From the NCBI GenBank assembly GCA_028718125.1, contig JAQUMN010000003.1, positions 1-64,000 on the forward strand: DNA of 64,000 nucleotides, read 5' to 3'. How positions within the stretch are numbered: the stretch's first letter is position 1; the number at the start of each line of letters is the position of its first letter. The position numbers were made by a program, and so were the translations under genes. Source of the DNA: Kiritimatiellia bacterium (lineage in GTDB: Bacteria; Verrucomicrobiota; Kiritimatiellia; JAAZAB01). The notes beneath the pieces were generated by a model. The model saw only the letters and a program-made list of their open reading frames with translations, did not search any database and had not been told where the DNA came from. Below, in pieces: positions 32,375 to 41,486 of the stretch.

Positions 32375-32782
32375 TCAGTTGGTGATGTCGTCGCCCCCGC
32401 CCTCCGAGCCGTTGGCCCCATAGGACTTGATCTCATAGCCGTTTTCCCTGACCGTATAGACGAACTCGTGGCCCCAGGGATCGATCGGAATTTCCAGCTT
32501 TTTCAGGTACGGCCCGCGCCAATTTTGCTCGCTGCCCTTGGTGAGCAGGGACTGCAGGCTCGCGGGGAAATTGCCGTTGTCGGTTTCATACAGGTCCAGG
32601 GCCAGGCCGATGCTGGCAATCCCGCTCTTGGCGGCCGACTCTTTCGACTGGCCCACGCGCCCCGAGATGCGCGGCAGCACCACGGCCGCCAGGATGCCGA
32701 TGATTACCACCACCAGCATCACTTCAATCAGCGTAAATCCTGAACGGGCGTGTTGTTCCTCGTTTTTTTGGACGGTATTCAT
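32375..32782 (-). CDS. gspG: major pseudopilin GspG
   Basis: GspG forms the pseudopilus shaft. From ATG 32782, preceded by AAAGGAA, it is 135 residues: leader MNTVQKNEEQHARSG, then FTLIEVMLVVVIIGILAAVV, and the GspG domain with GLALDLYETDNGNFPASLQS, WRGPYLKKLEIPIDPWGHEF and a glycine-rich, Asp-containing end typical of the calcium site. Glu5 of the mature chain is present. A longer frame upstream is not supported. Confidence 0.94.
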   Translation of the reverse strand: MNTVQKNEEQHARSGFTLIEVMLVVVIIGILAAVVLPRISGRVGQSKESAAKSGIASIGLALDLYETDNGNFPASLQSLLTKGSEQNWRGPYLKKLEIPIDPWGHEFVYTVRENGYEIKSYGANGSEGGGDDITN

Positions 32783-32901
32783 TTCATAGTTCCTTTTGTA
32801 TGATGCATTGCCAAAGATGCCCGGCGTGGGCACTGGGCCTACAGATTTTTTCCAGGCCGTCTTCCCCTGACCCGGCGGGATTGACATTCCTTAACATTGA
32901 A

Positions 32902-34143
32902 TTACGCATTTAACCCGCTGGTCACATCAAAAACGGCCAGCAAAATACTGATGGCCACAAATCCGACCAGGACGGCGATCACCACGATCATAATCGGCTC
33001 CAGCACGGTGGTAAAAATCTTGACACTGCGGTCCAGGTTGGTCTCGTAGCGCCGGGCAATATGCGCGAGCGCTCCGCTCATGTCACCGGTCTCTTCGCCG
33101 ATGGCCAGCATGTCGGTCAGCATTGGCGGGAACACTTTGCCGGCCGCCAGCGGACCGGAGATGGTCGTGCCATCGGTCACGCGCTCCCGGGCATTCCGAA
33201 TTTCGGCCGACAGCACCGAATTCTGCACGGTGTGCTCGCCGATGGTCAGAGCATCCAGCACGGGCACGCCGTTGGCAATCAGCATGCCCAGCGTGCGGGC
33301 AAACTGGGAAAACGCGCTGGACGTGATGATATCGCGGATCAAAGGGACCCGGAGTTGCAGCCCGTGCCACCAGTTACGCCCGGATTCCGTGCGCAGGTAG
33401 CGGCGGAACATGACCACCGCCACAACCAGCCCGATCGCTATCAACCAGCCGTAATGAATCAGGAGCGTGCTGGTCCCGATCAGGATGCGCGTAGGCAGCG
33501 GCAGGGTGCTGCCCATTTCCTTGAAAATCAGCGTAAAGCGCGGAATCACGAACACTATGGCAAAGATCAGGGTGCCGATGCCGACCACCATCACAATGCA
33601 CGGATACACCAGCGCCATGACGACCTTTTCCTTGACCTCCTGGATACGCTCATAATGCTTGATAATCCGCGTCATGACTTCCGCCACGTTGCCGCTGGCT
33701 TCCCCCGCGCGGATCAGACTGATGTACAGGGTCGGAAACGTTTCCTTGAACTGGGCCATGGCGTCCGAGAGACTGGCGCCGCGGATAATATCATCCCGCA
33801 GGGCGCGCACAATGACATCACTGGCCGTATTGGTCCGCCGGTGGGAGAGCGTGTTGAGCGCATTGCCCAATTTCATGCCGGAGGCCAACAGGTCGCTTAA
33901 CTCGCTCGTAAAATTAAGCATTTCGCGGGCGCCCATCCGCGGGCGCTGGTCACGGCGCGCTAAAAGCGCCCGCCAGCCGGCGGCCTTCGTCCGGGGCTGC
34001 TCGGCAAGCTTTTCTTCAACCTTTACCGGCATCTGTCCCAGCCGCTCAATATGCAGGAGCGCCGCCCGGCGATCGGCGGCTTCCAGCGTGCCTTCCACCT
34101 TTTCACCAGTCCGTCCACGGGCCGTATAGATAAAGATCGGCAT
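32902..34143 (-). CDS. gspF: type II secretion platform protein GspF
   Basis: GspF is the polytopic inner-membrane platform. The 413-residue protein has the usual N-terminal domain (FIYTARGRTGEKVEGTLEAA), two T2SSF repeats (FTSELSDLLASGMKLGNALN; FARTLGMLIANGVPVLDALT) and three hydrophobic segments including ALVYPCIVMVVGIGTLIFAI and the C-terminal IMIVVIAVLVGFVAISILLA. It lies between gspE and gspG as expected. Confidence 0.93.
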   Translation of the reverse strand: MPIFIYTARGRTGEKVEGTLEAADRRAALLHIERLGQMPVKVEEKLAEQPRTKAAGWRALLARRDQRPRMGAREMLNFTSELSDLLASGMKLGNALNTLSHRRTNTASDVIVRALRDDIIRGASLSDAMAQFKETFPTLYISLIRAGEASGNVAEVMTRIIKHYERIQEVKEKVVMALVYPCIVMVVGIGTLIFAIVFVIPRFTLIFKEMGSTLPLPTRILIGTSTLLIHYGWLIAIGLVVAVVMFRRYLRTESGRNWWHGLQLRVPLIRDIITSSAFSQFARTLGMLIANGVPVLDALTIGEHTVQNSVLSAEIRNARERVTDGTTISGPLAAGKVFPPMLTDMLAIGEETGDMSGALAHIARRYETNLDRSVKIFTTVLEPIMIVVIAVLVGFVAISILLAVFDVTSGLNA

Positions 34144-34304
34144 CTTGACCTTCCTATTTGCGATTTCCGATTTTCAATTTCCGATTTATGATTTCGGACT
34201 TCCAGCACGCGTAATCTGACATAGCAGACACGGAGTCATTCATGATGCACGTGTTTAATTTCCCCGCTGCAATCGGCAATCCGCAATCGAAAATCGAAAA
34301 TTCT

Positions 34305-36008
34305 TCAGGTCTCTTCTTCCTCGGTCACGCGCAGGACTTCCTCGATCGTTGTCGTGCCGTTGCGGACCTTCAGCCACCCGTCGTCCCGCAGGGTCTGCAT
34401 GCCCTGCTGGAGCGCTTTCTGCTTGATTACATTGGACGCTTCGCGGGACATAATCAGCGACCGGATTTCATCGGTCACGAGCAGATTTTCGAAGATGCCC
34501 AACCGCCCCAGGTAGCCCGACCGCCGGCATTTTTCACAACCCGCCGCCTCGTAAACCGTAGCGCCGATCAGTGCTTTGACTGAGGCAACGGATTTCAGCG
34601 CGGGATTATCGCTCTTGAGCGGATGCTTGCATTGATCACACAGGATGCGCACCAGGCGCTGGGCAATGATCGCCTCCACGGAGGAAGCTACGAGGAAAGG
34701 CTCAACGCCCATGTCGATCAGCCGCGTAATGGCGCCGGCCGAATCGTTCGTATGCAGGGTGCTGAACACCAGGTGACCGGTCAGCGAGGCGCGGATGGCG
34801 ATTTCCGCCGTTTCAAAATCGCGGATTTCACCCACCATGATCACATTGGGATCCTGCCGCAGGATATGGCGCAGGCCCATGGCAAAGGTCAGTCCGATCT
34901 CCGGGCGGACCTGGATCTGGTTAATGCCCTTCATCTCATATTCAATCGGTTCCTCGACGGTGATGATGCGCTGTTCAATGGAATTGATCGTATGCAGGCA
35001 GGCGTACAGCGTGGTTGATTTGCCCGAACCGGTCGGGCCGGTAACCAACAGGATGCCGTTGGGCTTGTGAATCAACTTGCGGATGATGGCCTCGTCCTTG
35101 GGGTTCATGCCGATGCTTTCCAGCCCGATCAGGCCGCTTTTGCGGGTGAGCAACCGCAAACTGATGCTCTCGCCGTATACGGTCGGTATGGTGGATACAC
35201 GGATATCGAGATCCTCGCCGTGGATGCTGAGCCCGATGCGGCCATCCTGGGGCAAACGCTTCTCGGCGATATCCATGTTGGCCATGACCTTGATGCGCGA
35301 GACAATTGCCGCCTGGAACCGCTTGAGCTGGGGGGGCATGGAAGTCTGATGCAGGACGCTGTCAACGCGGTAACGGATGCGCAATTCGTCCTCCATGGGC
35401 TCGAAATGAATGTCCGTGGCGCGGTCCTTGTAAGCCTCCCAGACAATCTGGTTGACGAACTTGACAATGGACGCTTCCTGGTCCAAGTCGCTCAAATCCA
35501 CCTTGGCCATAATTTCTTCCTGGGGCACCTCGATGCGGTTGTCCTCGATCAGCCGCTCCATGGTGTCCGCGCCGACGCCGTAAAACTTGTTGATGGCCTT
35601 GGCAATATCGGCCGTCAAGCTCAGGCTCAGGCGGATGCGCAGGCCCGAAACCAGGCGCAGGGCATCGGCCAGATTGGAGTTGAAGGGATCGTTGGTGGCC
35701 ACGCGCAGGACGGAATTTTCGATCTGCAGGGGAATGACGTTATACTGAAAGACGACTTTGGCCGGCAGGCGGGCGAGTACGGGGGCTTCAATTTTAACCT
35801 CATTCAAGCGGATAAAAGGATAGCTCATGGCCTTGCCGACGGCCGTGAGGAATTCCTCCTCAGGCACATAGCCGGCCTCAATCACCCGGCGGGTGATGGA
35901 GTTGTTGCCCTCGATTTTCTGCTCCAGCAGGGCCTTAATTTGCTCGTCTTTAAACAGTCCCGTGCGCTTGAGCAGGTCCGCCAGCCGCGTTGTGGAAGGT
36001 ATGGACAT
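34305..36008 (-). CDS. gspE: type II secretion ATPase GspE
   Basis: GspE powers pseudopilus assembly from the cytoplasm. The 567-residue protein has N-terminal MshEN-like segments (GLFKDEQIKALLEQKIEGN), the Asp-box region, Walker A GPTGSGKSTT, GEIRDFETAEIAI, and the Walker B/His region TGHLVFSTLHTNDS. The tetracysteine zinc motif is intact (CDQC...CEKC). It heads the gspEFGHIJK-L-M-D operon. The 161-nt gap to gspF contains TTTCCGATTT-type microrepeats. Confidence 0.94.
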   Translation of the reverse strand: MSIPSTTRLADLLKRTGLFKDEQIKALLEQKIEGNNSITRRVIEAGYVPEEEFLTAVGKAMSYPFIRLNEVKIEAPVLARLPAKVVFQYNVIPLQIENSVLRVATNDPFNSNLADALRLVSGLRIRLSLSLTADIAKAINKFYGVGADTMERLIEDNRIEVPQEEIMAKVDLSDLDQEASIVKFVNQIVWEAYKDRATDIHFEPMEDELRIRYRVDSVLHQTSMPPQLKRFQAAIVSRIKVMANMDIAEKRLPQDGRIGLSIHGEDLDIRVSTIPTVYGESISLRLLTRKSGLIGLESIGMNPKDEAIIRKLIHKPNGILLVTGPTGSGKSTTLYACLHTINSIEQRIITVEEPIEYEMKGINQIQVRPEIGLTFAMGLRHILRQDPNVIMVGEIRDFETAEIAIRASLTGHLVFSTLHTNDSAGAITRLIDMGVEPFLVASSVEAIIAQRLVRILCDQCKHPLKSDNPALKSVASVKALIGATVYEAAGCEKCRRSGYLGRLGIFENLLVTDEIRSLIMSREASNVIKQKALQQGMQTLRDDGWLKVRNGTTTIEEVLRVTEEEET

Positions 36009-36149
36009 AGATGGAACCCGGGAATCGGAGGTCAGCGGCTACAAATCAGCCAGCTTCTGATCCGACCTCTGACCTTTTGTTTTCACTCTACTCCATGCCA
36101 AAGCACCTGTCAACGGTCGGGCTAACCGGTCGGGCTAACCTTCGATTCC

Positions 36150-36310
36150 GGTCGCGCAGCGCTGCGTCAAGAACGGTCTCGCGGGAGATCCCTCCTTCGT
36201 ATGGGCAACTGCCGGACTATGGCGGGCAGGCTGCCCCTCCATGAACGCCAATTTTGCCGTAATATTGGAGGACGTCCCGATCACGCCGTGGGCGGGTATC
36301 GGGACTGCGG
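36150..36310 (+). repeat. ~160-bp dispersed repeat, inverted partner at 17290-17455
   Basis: It contains GCTGCGTCAAGAACGGTCTC, GGCAGGCTGCCCCTCCATGA, and GGACGTCCCGATCACGCCGT in the same order as the minus strand of 17290-17455. It fills the gene-free stretch 36009-36471 upstream of gspE together with microrepeats at 36025-36075. No gene or clear promoter was recognised in this gap. Confidence 0.7.
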
Positions 36311-36471
36311 CGCCGCCGCATTCATATTCAATAGCGGTCCCGCGGGAAAGCACGTTGCCGGAACAACCCCGTTGCGCATCGGCGCCGCAATCCTGCTCGG
36401 CCTCACTTCATCAATCGGGCCGCTGCGGATTGAAGGCTTTGACCAGCGTATCTATTATTTTACGGCGAATG

Positions 36472-37941
36472 CTAAAGACCCGTAAATATGCTTCCTTTAG
36501 GCAAGAATTCATACGCGCCGATGTCCACGACGTTCAAATATCGCGCACTGATCCGGGACCGCCCATCGAGGTCAACGGCATTCGTCATCCAATCCCGATA
36601 AATCCCCGCATTGATGCATGGGGACCGATTTGACAGATGGAAATCGTTGATCGCATTGATAAACAACGGATCGTCATCCACGTTGTCCGAGCCGGGCAGA
36701 CTGTTGGTGGGCGCGGTACAGCAGTTGGTCAAGGTAAAGCCCGTTGTCCCATCCCAATTGGACCCGCTGACGGCTGCCGTGTTTTGATAAATAATAGTGT
36801 TTTCAAATATATTTGTGCCAGTGGCAGATGGCTCAATCGAAAAACCGCCGCCGTGGCCAATGCCGTTGGCGTTATTGCTCGCGATAGTGCAATTCTGCAC
36901 GGCAAGTCCACCGGCAAGATTTACAGGTCCGGACGAAATTCCACCACCATCTACCGTCGCAATATTCTCCGTGATAAGGCAATTGCGCAATACGCCTCCG
37001 TTGGCATAGGATGCAACACCCCCGCCACCATAATTATAAAGTCTGCCTATAAGACGGTTGCCGCGAATGACGCAGTTTTCGACCAGACATATTCCGGAAA
37101 TGTGCATCCCTCCGCCGCGCGCGTACGATCTTGCCTGCGTATTAGTTGTCATATTGTTGATGATCTGGCAATTGCGGACAGTTCCCTTGGTAATGGCAAT
37201 CCCTCCTCCACCATGGCTGTAGCTTGCTGCGGAATAATTACTGATACGTGAGATATTATTGCTGATAATACAATCCACAACAACATTGTCCGCCTTGTCG
37301 CCATATACCCCGCCGCCATAACAGCTGGCCCAGTTGCCGAATATAAAACAATTACTAACCAGACAGTTTCCAGACATATAGATCCCCCCGCCGGATATAT
37401 TTAACTGGTTAAATGTATTGTTGAAGGAAACCACGGAGTTCGTGACTGCTCCCGCCGTCATATATATGCCGCCTCCGCCGTCGTATAACGTCTGATTGCT
37501 GACGATAACACAATCGTCGATTGTCCCCGCCGCCGTGCATCGAACCCCTCCTCCCCCCTTGGCAACGTTTAAAAAATTCGTATTGAAACCGCGAGTGATT
37601 GTGAAGCCGCGTAATACTGCCCCTGCTGCGGATATTTTAACGCATCCGTTGGAAGCCGCGGGATAATTCCCGTCAATAATCACCTCGTCCCTGGTCCCGC
37701 CGAAACCTTGAACGATTACATTCGCGGCAATCGACACTGTTTGAGTCAGAACATAAGTGCCATTTGATACGAGTATGGTATCTGATGCCTCTGATTGATC
37801 CACCGCCAATTGAATATTGGTTGCCGCATCCGGCCAATTCGCGTAAGGCGAATTATTCGTTCCCGCAAGCGAGACATAGTGCGTGTCGGCATATGCGGCC
37901 CAGCACCAGATAAATAACAAAGCTGTCCATGCGGATTTCAT
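36472..37941 (-). CDS. secreted right-handed beta-helix protein
   Basis: From ATG 37941, with AGGAGG at good distance, the protein is 489 residues. A signal peptide (MKSAWTALLFIWCWAAYA) is followed by DTHYVSLAGTNNSPYANW and PDAATNIQLAVDQSEASDTI, the typical opening of secreted parallel beta-helix proteins in Kiritimatiellota-like genomes. The body has repeated rungs rich in GGGGIYM and GGGISSG with Asn ladders, as in Chlamydia Pmp-like or pectate-lyase-fold proteins. Likely role: extracellular polysaccharide binding or cleavage; no catalytic residues can be assigned. It stands between the gsp operon and the sialidase-like operon. Confidence 0.8.
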   Translation of the reverse strand: MKSAWTALLFIWCWAAYADTHYVSLAGTNNSPYANWPDAATNIQLAVDQSEASDTILVSNGTYVLTQTVSIAANVIVQGFGGTRDEVIIDGNYPAASNGCVKISAAGAVLRGFTITRGFNTNFLNVAKGGGGVRCTAAGTIDDCVIVSNQTLYDGGGGIYMTAGAVTNSVVSFNNTFNQLNISGGGIYMSGNCLVSNCFIFGNWASCYGGGVYGDKADNVVVDCIISNNISRISNYSAASYSHGGGGIAITKGTVRNCQIINNMTTNTQARSYARGGGMHISGICLVENCVIRGNRLIGRLYNYGGGGVASYANGGVLRNCLITENIATVDGGGISSGPVNLAGGLAVQNCTIASNNANGIGHGGGFSIEPSATGTNIFENTIIYQNTAAVSGSNWDGTTGFTLTNCCTAPTNSLPGSDNVDDDPLFINAINDFHLSNRSPCINAGIYRDWMTNAVDLDGRSRISARYLNVVDIGAYEFLPKGSIFTGL

Positions 37942-38092
37942 ATCAATATCCTCCTCATAGAACGTTCTGTGTTTCCGCCAGCAATCCTCCAAAACTGAAT
38001 TCACCGGCTTATCTTGTAAAGAAATACGACTATTATTCCTGCCGTTGTCAATCAATCGGTCTGCGAGGGCTTAATTGATGAAAATTAACCCG

Positions 38093-39469
38093 TTAGAAAC
38101 GCCATTCCGGAATACCTTCCGTTTCGCACACAAGTTCTTCGAGATATAGTCCTGTTTGAGGCCTTGGTTTGCCGCTGCTTTCATGTTTTTCCCTGTATAT
38201 TACACGGTAGGCCAGGAGCGAATGCCATCTTCCGTCTGCGAGCTGGACAACATTCCCAACGGGATGGTCCGCTCGCCAATAGGATGCTTCCGAACCGATT
38301 CGGAAATCCGGGCTGTCGAAGAAGTCGCGAACGACCCGCGGCGCCAGCAGGCCCGTGCGCCTTCCGTTCAGCTCCCAGATCGAGAGTCTTGCCCGGCCAA
38401 ATTTTTGCCCGCCTCCCTTTTCTCTCAATTCCGGTGAGAAGGACCATAGATCAGGGTTGATCCTGGCGTTGGCCGCGAAGTAGGGCGTACCATCCGCAGC
38501 TCGATTAATGCTTAACGGACATTCGGTTCTTCCGTAGTCGGCCTCGAAACATCGCGCCCAGGTTTGGCCCTTGTCGGTTGAGCGCCAGAGCGCAAAAAGG
38601 GGCGCCAAGCCGGTTCTGTAGGAGCGCGAGCTGAATAACAATGTTCCATCCTTGTCTCTTGTTAAACTCGGTTCGCACCAGTTGTCTGAACCAGCCGGAA
38701 AAAATTCGGCGGGGTACCACCCTTTCCGGTCGTGTTTCCATCGCACAACACCCGGCACATGCGCATCTTTGCTCATCACGCCGCCCGACCCCGTACAACA
38801 GGCCATTAACAGATCATCGCCATCCCCAAAACCGGCCGACATGCCGCCGCGGGCAACGGCGCAGGCAGCGGGCCGGTGTTTCAGATCAATTTTTTCAGCG
38901 CCGGTTATCGCTATCTTGTTGCCGTCAAAGGCCAGTTGCAGCATTTCACACCAGGAATCGACGACTCCGTGGATGGGACTCACGCCGGAAGATGCGCCGG
39001 CGGGATTCAGCCGATCCGACTGGTAAACAACGGATATGACCAGGCAGAATCCTGTTCCCGCGTGCGGATGCGGCGAACCGTCGGCGCGCTTTGCGCCCAG
39101 CGGCACGAATCCCACCGAACCCGGATACTTGAGAACCACCTGAAGCTTATCGGTTTGTCCAGCCGGCATCTCATTCATTCTTGCTATAGGGATCGCCGCG
39201 GAGGCGCGCGCGCCTTCCATGATTTTATCGAAAAGCATCACATCAAGGCCGACTTCCGCATCCGCCATGCCCAGTCCTTCCCCACGGATATTACAGATCA
39301 GTCCCGCCAGGCGGGGAGCCACCTGGAAAGGAAAACCAAGGCCGTAACGCCATACCTGCCCCTGTGGGACGTCTGTCGGCCCGATAAGAAAAGGTGTGTT
39401 CTGCGTAACAAATAAAATATGCGGCGACTCCGGACGTTTTTCAGAAAGCATGGCGTTTATCCTTTCCAA
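38093..39469 (-). CDS. sialidase-like BNR-repeat protein
   Basis: The 458-residue protein has Asp-box/BNR features of six-bladed sialidases: RDKDGTLLFSSRSYR, LWRSTDKGQTWARCFEA (S-x-D-x-G-x-T-W) and NRAADGTPYFAANARINPD. No signal peptide is seen, so it may be cytoplasmic. It is the last gene of a three-gene minus-strand operon (M14-type hydrolase, DUF1028, this protein) opposite a FadR-like regulator. The substrate may be an acylated amino sugar or related compound; that is inference only. Confidence 0.7.
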   Translation of the reverse strand: MERINAMLSEKRPESPHILFVTQNTPFLIGPTDVPQGQVWRYGLGFPFQVAPRLAGLICNIRGEGLGMADAEVGLDVMLFDKIMEGARASAAIPIARMNEMPAGQTDKLQVVLKYPGSVGFVPLGAKRADGSPHPHAGTGFCLVISVVYQSDRLNPAGASSGVSPIHGVVDSWCEMLQLAFDGNKIAITGAEKIDLKHRPAACAVARGGMSAGFGDGDDLLMACCTGSGGVMSKDAHVPGVVRWKHDRKGWYPAEFFPAGSDNWCEPSLTRDKDGTLLFSSRSYRTGLAPLFALWRSTDKGQTWARCFEADYGRTECPLSINRAADGTPYFAANARINPDLWSFSPELREKGGGQKFGRARLSIWELNGRRTGLLAPRVVRDFFDSPDFRIGSEASYWRADHPVGNVVQLADGRWHSLLAYRVIYREKHESSGKPRPQTGLYLEELVCETEGIPEWRF

Positions 39470-39474
39470 ACATA

Positions 39475-40104
39475 TCAGCGTTGATCGTATTGCAGTTGAA
39501 GATCCAGCACCGGCTGCCGGCTTTCATCAACGAACAGTTCTATGTCCCCGCCGGGACCGCCGGCCACTTTTAAACCCGCCGCCAGCCGTCCGCGACGATC
39601 CCCGCCCATGGCATCCCCGGCCAGCAAAGCCGCCAGCAGGCGATCGGCCAACGATCCACCGGTCTGCTCGTAAGCCAGAGCCATGGCCTGGACCACATAA
39701 ATTCCCTGCAGCGTATTGCCTTGACATACATACCACCTCCCGGACATTGCGCCCCACCACAAAGCCTGCCCGCCTATCGTCTGCGGATTATGTTGAGCCA
39801 GTTCGCCCTTCATATTGATGACCGCCAGTTGGCGCTTGCCGCAATCCTGGTCATGTTCCAACAATCGGGCGAGAATGCGTTGGGGAGACCAGCCCTTCGC
39901 CAGCCGGTCAAGGACGATCGGCCCCCACTTCGGAACCTGGGCATATTGAGTACAAAAGGCGCCAACGCCCGCGCGCACGTAGGGCACGACCCGACCCACG
40001 CCGTGATACTTGCTGGCCACCGCCGCACCGCACTGGTTTGAAGATGGGTCCATGGCTATAATCGAAAATGTGCCGGTGATCGCCAACTCGGACTTAGCGC
40101 TCAT
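39475..40104 (-). CDS. DUF1028 family protein
   Basis: The 209-residue product matches DUF1028: TFSIIAMDPSSNQCGAAVAS, VPYVRAGVGAFCTQYAQVPK, LDRLAKGWSPQRILARLLEH and MALAYEQTGGSLADRLLAAL with AGDAMGGDRRGRLAAGL. Members resemble Ntn-hydrolase folds and often sit with peptide or amide catabolism genes; the activity is unknown. It begins 49 nt after the M14-type gene and its stop is 5 nt before the sialidase-like gene. Confidence 0.85.
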   Translation of the reverse strand: MSAKSELAITGTFSIIAMDPSSNQCGAAVASKYHGVGRVVPYVRAGVGAFCTQYAQVPKWGPIVLDRLAKGWSPQRILARLLEHDQDCGKRQLAVINMKGELAQHNPQTIGGQALWWGAMSGRWYVCQGNTLQGIYVVQAMALAYEQTGGSLADRLLAALLAGDAMGGDRRGRLAAGLKVAGGPGGDIELFVDESRQPVLDLQLQYDQR

Positions 40105-40153
40105 ATTTTATTCCCCTTATGTGCGCGATTCAAAAGCCCTGAATTTATTTTGG

Positions 40154-41245
40154 CTACCTGGCTTTAAACTGGCGGCGCTCCCGCCCGGCAATCTTCCGAA
40201 CAGCAATCGCCGGCTTGTTCAAGGGGCGACCGGCTTCGGCCACAACATCCGCCCGTTGCACCGCACAAAGATGCAGCCCGGATTTCGCAATGGGGATGTA
40301 GGTTGGTTCGCTCATGATTCCATCCAATGGAGATATCCCGCGATCAACGATTTCCAGAGTTTCCGGACTGCGAATATCAAAGAGGACATCGCCCTTGGAT
40401 ACAGGATCGTACGGCTGGCAGTGGTAATAGATATGGCCGCCGGCCCGGGCCGCAACGGGAACCTTTTCAAGAATCCGATATACCGGCCGATCCAGCACCA
40501 CTTCGCCCGGCAGCATGCCCATGCCTTTCATGACATTTAGAATGCCATTGATGCCAAAGGGAATCTCGTCCGGCCTATATCCATGCTGGGTTGAAAACTC
40601 AACGCAAAAGGCAACCTTCCCGTCCTGATTTCCCTGAATAGCCAAATTGCCCCCCTCAAAGCTATCGGCGGCAATGCCGGCCAGCGACAGATAAATACCC
40701 TGCGCGCCGAACAGGCGGGCAACCGGGATCACGTCGGCATCGGCCGCGAAGATCAGTGGCCGGAAACCGTCCCGGCTATGAAAATCCACAATCACATCCG
40801 CTGTTTCGCAGGCCACGTCCCAGATCCAACCGGCAATCTCGCCGGCCACGCCGTAACCCGGCTGATGACGCCGGTTCCATAACCTGTTCATATTGTAATT
40901 AGTGCGCCGCCCAATTCCGAAGGGACAATATGCATGATTAAAGCGCGAATAATAATATTGGTTCAGCTTGGCCAGGTCCTCGTTTTCCGGATACCACTCG
41001 TAATCTATTTCCAGAGCCAGGGGGTTGGCGCAGGCACAAAGATAAACCGTTCCACAAAAAGTTTCCGGACAACAATCCGGAAAGCGGGTCAAGACAACCG
41101 GGCCCATGTGTTCCATGCCGTGCTGGCCGGCAACCAGGGCGAGCGTCGGCCCCGGCTTTTTCCCTTGAAGACGCCAGACGGAAACCGTCACCTTGCGGCC
41201 ACCGGCCGACTGAAACGTATTGCGCAAGACTGTTTTTTCGATCAC
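40154..41245 (-). CDS. M14-type succinylglutamate desuccinylase/aspartoacylase-like hydrolase
   Basis: The 363-residue protein has zinc-binding GQHGMEH (His42 and Glu45) and a third ligand in VIVDFHSRDG near residue 145, as in the AstE/ASPA branch of M14 carboxypeptidases, which deacylate N-acyl amino acids. The C-terminal beta domain (AGGHIYYHCQPYDPVSKGDV) is typical. The start is GTG 41245. It leads the operon read away from the FadR-like gene. A role in catabolism of an N-acylated compound, alongside DUF1028, is a reasonable inference. Confidence 0.8.
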   Translation of the reverse strand: MIEKTVLRNTFQSAGGRKVTVSVWRLQGKKPGPTLALVAGQHGMEHMGPVVLTRFPDCCPETFCGTVYLCACANPLALEIDYEWYPENEDLAKLNQYYYSRFNHAYCPFGIGRRTNYNMNRLWNRRHQPGYGVAGEIAGWIWDVACETADVIVDFHSRDGFRPLIFAADADVIPVARLFGAQGIYLSLAGIAADSFEGGNLAIQGNQDGKVAFCVEFSTQHGYRPDEIPFGINGILNVMKGMGMLPGEVVLDRPVYRILEKVPVAARAGGHIYYHCQPYDPVSKGDVLFDIRSPETLEIVDRGISPLDGIMSEPTYIPIAKSGLHLCAVQRADVVAEAGRPLNKPAIAVRKIAGRERRQFKAR

Positions 41246-41309
41246 AGGCAGATTCCCCGCTTATCTTGCTCCACAGCATTCGCGTTAGCCGGCGCACGGC
41301 TTTTATGAC

Positions 41310-41378
41310 TGACCGGTCAAATACTAAAATAATGCGTGACAAAATGAAAGCATATTATTATATTAATTGGTAGTATTT
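41310..41378. promoter_or_regulatory. candidate operator between the M14-type gene and the FadR-like regulator
   Basis: The perfect palindrome TGACCGGTCA is at 41310-41319, and an inverted pair AAATACTA (41319-41326) / TAGTATTT (41371-41378) overlaps and follows it. The area is AT-rich relative to its surroundings and lies in the divergent spacer 41246-41486. GntR-family regulators bind short palindromes, so autoregulation and control of the divergent operon are plausible. Confidence 0.45.
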
Positions 41379-41486
41379 TATTTATCAAGGCGCATATGCC
41401 GGCATGTTGCCGTCGGAGGCGATGCCGGCGCGGGGAGTTCATCCCCGGCCGACAGGCGAGAATGACCGGCGGGAGAGGCCGACACA

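Noticed and set aside
35067-36125. 352-codon plus-strand open frame opposite gspE
   Set aside because: It is antisense to the conserved ATPase motifs of GspE and has no protein-like features of its own.
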